Below, piece by piece: positions 59,871 through 64,000 of a stretch of 64,000 nucleotides of DNA. Made by a program: the position numbers and the translations under genes. Within the stretch, counting starts at the first letter, position 1; each line of letters begins with the position of its first letter. Source of the stretch: G036327475 sp036327475 (GTDB lineage Bacteria; Pseudomonadota; Gammaproteobacteria; Enterobacterales; Enterobacteriaceae); contig NZ_CP132913.1 in NCBI RefSeq assembly GCF_036327475.1, positions 1,488,001 through 1,552,000 on the forward strand, given 5' to 3'. The notes beneath the pieces were generated by a model, which searched no databases, had not been told where the DNA came from, and worked only from the letters and a program-made list of their open reading frames with translations.

Positions 59871-60239
59871 TGACACCAAAGCAGCCATGAGAATTGAACA
59901 TATAATATACTGATGAAACGTTTCAAAAGGATAATCCTCGTAATATCAGTCGGTCGTAACTCGAAACACCTTTAGCGGCTTTCCGCCGCCGTGCTTCCCT
60001 GACTAAATAAGCTTTTAATCCAACGCTGTCTCGATCACCGTTAACGGTTCAGCATTACCCTAAATGTCTTGTCTTTTAAGAAAAAATACTAGGATATGTC
60101 GCAGATAAAATAACCAGAATGGATAATTATGTTTTATCCGGCTTGCAGCTTAATCTGAAGCCATGCCGGAACCGTGAAAGAGAGAGGTCGTGTCACCGTT
60201 TCGTCTCGCCGAATCCGTCCAGGAGATGACGGGCCCAAC
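59871..60239. other. 370 bases without a recognisable gene
   Basis: Non-coding or fully degraded sequence upstream of tsx; no clear motif. Confidence 0.5.
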
Positions 60240-60625
60240 GCCACCGACCGCCCCTGTCATCTGGCTTTGATGCGTATCTTAAACGCGGTTAGAGCTGGAG
60301 TGAAATGCCTTTTAGCGTCTTGGCTCTACGCATACTGTTGAGTGGGGGGATTGCCCTATAGCATCCCGATCACTTCTCGTGCTAACAGCAGCGAGGAATA
60401 GGTAGCGGTCGGCATCCATATTGTCACCGACGGGGAACAGTCCAAGACCGGTTACGTGCGTGAACGCATTGAGGGTTTTGAACTTCGGCCGGGCGCGGGC
60501 TACACAGCGTTTGATGCCGAAGTTGAAGCGTTTCCTGTGTGCTATAAACACTATTTCGGTGAAGCAATGCCGGGCGACAATTTGACGCCGTTCGTGCCGG
60601 CGAATCTGAAGTTGGCACGCTAGCA
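60240..60625 (+). pseudogene. MetE-C-like (vitamin B12-independent methionine synthase family) remnant
   Basis: GIHIVTDGEQSKTGYVRERIEGFE then AFPVCYKHYFGEAMPGDN matches COG0620-type proteins related to the C-terminal half of MetE, with the typical V-x-DGE motif. Stops occur upstream and the barrel is otherwise missing. Not full MetE. Confidence 0.55.
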
Positions 60626-60744
60626 ACGACCGCCTGTCAAGAGGCGTTTACCCTTAGTAGCGCCGACCGGCGTGAGCAGTAATGATTTACCGCAGTAAAG
60701 ATGATCGCCGTTGCGGACGCGCTGCGCGTAGGATATTAAACTAT

Positions 60745-61240
60745 CATCGATGCTGGCTTCAAGCGCGAAAATCGACAGCGGTGCGCGGAACACGTCTTCA
60801 GGCAAGCGCTGCTCGATAATTGATCCATTAACCATAAAAAGGCCACCCTTGTCTATTAAAGCCCACCCTATCGTCCACCTCACGGGAGAAGTCCATTTCG
60901 TGCGTGACTTCGCGCGTGACCATCGTCATCCCCTGCTTCGCCAGATCTTTCATCATGTCCAGTACCACCACTACCTGCTCCGGATCCAGTGTGCTGGTCG
61001 GCTCACCGAACAGTATCAGACTGGGTTCATTGGCACGTGCGATCGTCACCCGTCGCCGCTGCTTGGTCGCCAGATAGACACGATGGATAGGCATTCAGTC
61101 GATACGACAAGTCGGCACGTCAAGCAGCGCTTCGTCTTGCTCCACCGTCTCAGCGCGGGCCAAGGGCCATCGCTAACACTGTTTTTCTCGATGCCGTAAC
61201 GACGCGTGACATTGTATCAGGCGGAACTGACCGCACAAAC
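60745..61240 (-). pseudogene. Amino-acid ABC transporter ATPase remnant
   Basis: The minus strand reads RRVTIARANEPSLILFGEPTSTLDPEQVVVVLDMMKDLAKQGMTMV, the signature-to-Walker B part of a polar amino-acid ABC ATPase (normally LFDEPTSALDPE), then IEQRLPEDVFRAP. Walker A is absent, the signature is lost and the Walker B Asp is Gly. Substrate unknown. Confidence 0.7.
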
Positions 61241-61410
61241 TGCCATTGTCCAATGACGTTCCGTCATGAAACGCCCTATCCACCCAGGAGCAACAAGAAC
61301 CGGATATTTACCCCGAGTCAATGCCCATACTCTGTATGAAGAGGCGGCATTTCCAATATCATATTTATTTTATAGCAGCGTTACACGCCCGTTCCTACAG
61401 CTCGATGTTC

Positions 61411-61462
61411 TCCACCCCCTGTTCCATGACGCATGTTCCACCCCCTGTTCCATGACGCATGT
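61411..61462. repeat. 26-bp perfect tandem duplication
   Basis: Unit tccaccccctgttccatgac... repeated exactly head to tail. Confidence 0.97.
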
Positions 61463-61714
61463 TGGATACCGCTTATCGCTGGAGAAAAGAGAATGGCGGT
61501 GCTGCAAAATAAGGCAGCTATTATTCTACGTCATTATCAACATAATAATCTGCAATCATTCTTATTTTATTCTAACTCCTTTGTTTTATTCCGGCTTCTA
61601 TTTACCAATGTATTATTAGTACAATGTATTGTTCCAGTAAAAGCAAGCTGACTAATACCACAGATTTGATTCACCTTATTATTGCGGTACACAGATATCG
61701 GTTATAAATTTCAG

Positions 61715-61776
61715 CGCAGGTGGATGTTGCCCTTACAGTTGACCAATGCCCTGCCGGATTTGTTGGCCAGCGACTT
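61715..61776 (+). repeat. 62-bp exact repeat, copy 2 (displaced)
   Basis: Identical to 57663-57724; flanks differ on both sides, so this is a displaced fragment of a LysR gene with no adjoining LysR sequence. Confidence 0.95.
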
Positions 61777-62726
61777 CTGGCGGCGGCAACCGCCCTGGAG
61801 CGACGAAGACGGTCAAGTTGTTCGCCTATGGCCTGCTGTTGGCCTGCTGTAGGATCTCCATGAGAATGAGCTAACCTACAGCGCCGCGCTGTATGATGAC
61901 GTCGATTGGACCTAGGACGTCACTGCTTTTTACATAATGCCAATAATGCATTGATAAATCTCAGTTATAAAGCACTGTTTCCGGCTTAGATGACTGCCAT
62001 CAATCTCGCCATGCTTTCGGCCCTGTCGCCAAACGCGGATGAGAATCATGACTTATTCCCTGGCTCTATCTCCTCCTATATGATGGGGCGTGTGGTCAAT
62101 ATAGCAGATGAGGATAGATAAGCCGAAATTGCGGCACCGGCTAGATTCCCCAGCAGGCAATCGTGTTTTCCTGCAGACAAGTTGGTAAACAGTGAGATTG
62201 ATACCTGACAATTTCACTTCTTAGGCATAAGCCGTGCTCCTACATTTCTTATTTCTCTTCTTCGCCACATCTGTAATGCCGTATTTCTTTCGCTCAAAAC
62301 CATAATACTTGACTGATTTCTGACCCGATATTAAACGTAATGCGCGAATATTCCATTATGGCGATTGACTGGGTAAAACGCTCCATCTTGTAGCCAGGCA
62401 CTATTATGCTTGCGCAAAAGAACCGTGGTAAGTACATTATTGCACACTTCCTCACTGATAGAACCGATACGGAGCGAGACCGAAACGGATACATATCCGC
62501 AAGCGGTCTCTCCACACCGCATTTTGCTGCTGATATCGAAGATAATATTTGCCGCAAGCCCTTATCTGCCGTAGTGGATCAGGCTGGAATAGGCTATTCG
62601 TGTCATGAACTATCTTTAAGACGGCTGGAGGTTGTCTCAGAATCTCTACATGTTAGTATGTAGAGCGTTTTAATTTGGTTATGATTATTTTATATAGTAG
62701 ATACTATACGGGAAAACTATAATTTC

Positions 62727-63545
62727 ATGGCAGTAAAACTTGAAATAAAAGCCTTTATAAAATATTTATTTTGTGAACACTATGAACAGGGCATTCAAAT
62801 TGATTAACGCAGAGCAAGACAAAGATACCATATTTTTAAAACCTGTCTGACGGTTAACGTAAAATGCTAGTCTTTATGGGATTATCCGGCTCAATGCTGA
62901 TTGACGGCGAAAACATCGCGAATATCACAGATGTCGCCCTGCGCGAGTGCGACGTAAAAAGCGCTGGAAGCCCTGTCGCAGGTGGGGCTGGAACAGTATG
63001 CACACTCCTAGCCAGATAAGCTGTCTGGCGACATGCGCCATCGTATCGGCTTGGCGTGCACTAGCCATCAATCCCGATAGATCCGCTTATTCGTACCCAA
63101 ATGCAGGACGAACTTATTAAGTCACAGCCCCGCTATCAGCGCGCCATCATCTTTATCTCTCGTGAACGTGACAAAGCGATGCGCATCAGCGATCGCATCG
63201 CTATCATGCAAGGGTGCGAGGTGGTGCAGGTGAGCACGCCGGATGAGATCTTCAATAGTGGCGTGGATATATCGCAGGTATTTAGCGCCAAAGATAAAGA
63301 TATCGCCCGTCGCCGGCCGGTAACCCTGATCTGTCAACCCGGGCGATTGGCCCGCGCTCCGCGCTGAGGCTGCTGCAAGATGAGGATCGTGATTTCGACT
63401 ATGTGCTGAACACGGTCTCCATTGATTCGCTGAAGGCCGCCCTTTCCGCCAACGGTACTCTGAAAGACGCGTTGCTGTCATCGCCGGCCACCATCCCCGC
63501 AAAGGGATGCTACTGCAGACGCTGGATAATAAAAATGGGATGAAT
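62727..63545 (+). pseudogene. proV: Glycine betaine/proline ABC ATPase ProV, broken
   Basis: MAVKLEIKAF start, FMGLSGS (Walker A truncated), MLIDGENIANITDVALREC, DPLIRTQMQDELIKSQ, MRISDRIAIMQGCEVVQV and GVDISQVFSAKD match ProV in order. Most of Walker A to the signature is deleted or shifted, and a CBS-domain remnant follows. First gene of proVWX. Confidence 0.88.
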
Positions 63546-63546
63546 A

Positions 63547-63895
63547 ATGAGTAACACCACAATCGATCCATGTGCGCCCGCGCATTTTCAATGTGCTTGC
63601 CTACTTTAAATCAAACGCTTATCCCCTCGAACGCTTATCCCCTCGTTCGCCGGGTCACCGAAGGCATGGATGGGTAGTATTACATTTTCGTTCGCTGTTC
63701 CAGAGCATCCGCGTCCCGGTGGACTTCACCCTAAACGGCTTTCAACATCTACTGCTTAGCCTACCGGCCCCGTGGTGATAATTATTTTCGCGCTGATAGC
63801 CTGGTAAATGTCGATGCTCGGCATGGGCGTGGCCACCATCGGCGGCGTTGGTATTGTGATCCTGGCGATTATCCTCGATCGTCTCCCCGAGGAGC
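63547..63895 (+). pseudogene. proW: Glycine betaine permease ProW, deleted
   Basis: WVVLHFRSLFQSIRVPVDFTLNGFQHLLLSLPAP matches the N-terminal region of ProW; GMGVATIGGVGIVILAIILDRL is its C-terminal end. The permease core is deleted and stops occur at 63777 and 63807. Confidence 0.85.
63614..63645. repeat. 16-bp perfect tandem duplication in proW remnant
   Basis: aacgcttatcccctcg occurs twice head to tail. Confidence 0.95.
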
Positions 63896-64000
63896 GGGCA
63901 ACGGCAGCGTATTGCGCCGAGACAAGCCATAAACAGCATAAACAGAACAGGAATTCCCCATCATTATACAGTTATCTGTGCGCTCGCGCTCACCGTCGTA

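Larger units (their letters stand above)
61241..62726. other. 1.5 kb without a recognisable gene
   Basis: A+T-rich, with only short frames. It contains a perfect 26-bp tandem duplication (61411-61462), a 62-bp displaced repeat (61715-61776) and an 11-bp tandem duplication (61830-61851). A minus- and plus-strand pair of 85-codon frames at 62294-62663 shows no homology I recognise. Confidence 0.5.

Noticed and set aside
61715..61776. Possible insertion-sequence end (exact repeat)
   Set aside because: No terminal inverted repeats, no transposase, and copy 1 lies in its natural LysR context, so a displaced fragment is simpler.
62294..62663. Overlapping 85-codon frames on both strands
   Set aside because: No homology, no start context, and located in A+T-rich decayed DNA.

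Overview
This window reads as chromosome of a Sodalis-clade enterobacterium, an insect-associated symbiont caught in mid genome reduction. Intact proteins are very close to Escherichia coli/Yersinia orthologues, gene order follows the E. coli 72-75 min region, and most of the remaining DNA is recognisable as broken versions of genes expected at those places. About 26 protein genes and one RNA gene look intact. About 45 more loci are pseudogenes with stops, frameshifts and internal deletions. No tRNA, rRNA, CRISPR array, complete insertion sequence or prophage was seen.

1-13.9 kb is almost all decay: alx, the hexuronate block uxaA-uxaB-uxaC / exuT-exuR, a DUF969-DUF979 membrane pair, mzrA, yqjD, a tetR-type regulator, yqjF, yqjG, yhaJ and yhaK. 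The only intact protein gene there is the DedA gene yqjA. 13.9-18 kb holds intact rnpB, rsmI and dolP, with lpoA, yraN and diaA broken between them. 18-25.7 kb is another graveyard: mtgA, elbB, arcB, yhcC, gltB, gltD, sspB. 25.7-31.7 kb holds sspA, rpsI, rplM, zapG and degQ intact, with zapE and degS broken.

31.8-43.5 kb is the best preserved block: murA, ibaG, mlaBCDEF, lptCAB, ptsN, rapZ and npr intact, with yrbG, kdsD, kdsC, rpoN and hpf broken among them. 43.5-46.2 kb has a dead SulP transporter. 46.2-53.5 kb is the arn (L-Ara4N lipid A) operon, with arnC, arnA, arnD and arnT intact but arnB, arnE and arnF broken; a perfect PhoP-box sequence lies upstream. 53.5-64 kb is again decay (iron-type binding protein, ClC channel, P-type ATPase, LysR, speG, tsx, MetE-like protein, amino-acid ABC ATPase, proV, proW) around one intact small multidrug resistance transporter.

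The survivors are mostly envelope genes: peptidoglycan precursor synthesis (murA), outer-membrane lipid asymmetry (mla), LPS export (lpt), lipid A modification (arn), periplasmic quality control (degQ), dolP and DedA, plus ribosome and RNA housekeeping. The losses cover hexuronate catabolism, glutamate synthase, ArcB signalling, sigma-54, osmoprotectant uptake and ion transport. This is what a nutrient-rich, constant host habitat would no longer select for. I found no convincing new multi-gene system; the notable points are pathway patchworks, a block rearrangement and a consistent signature of tandem micro-duplications inside pseudogenes.
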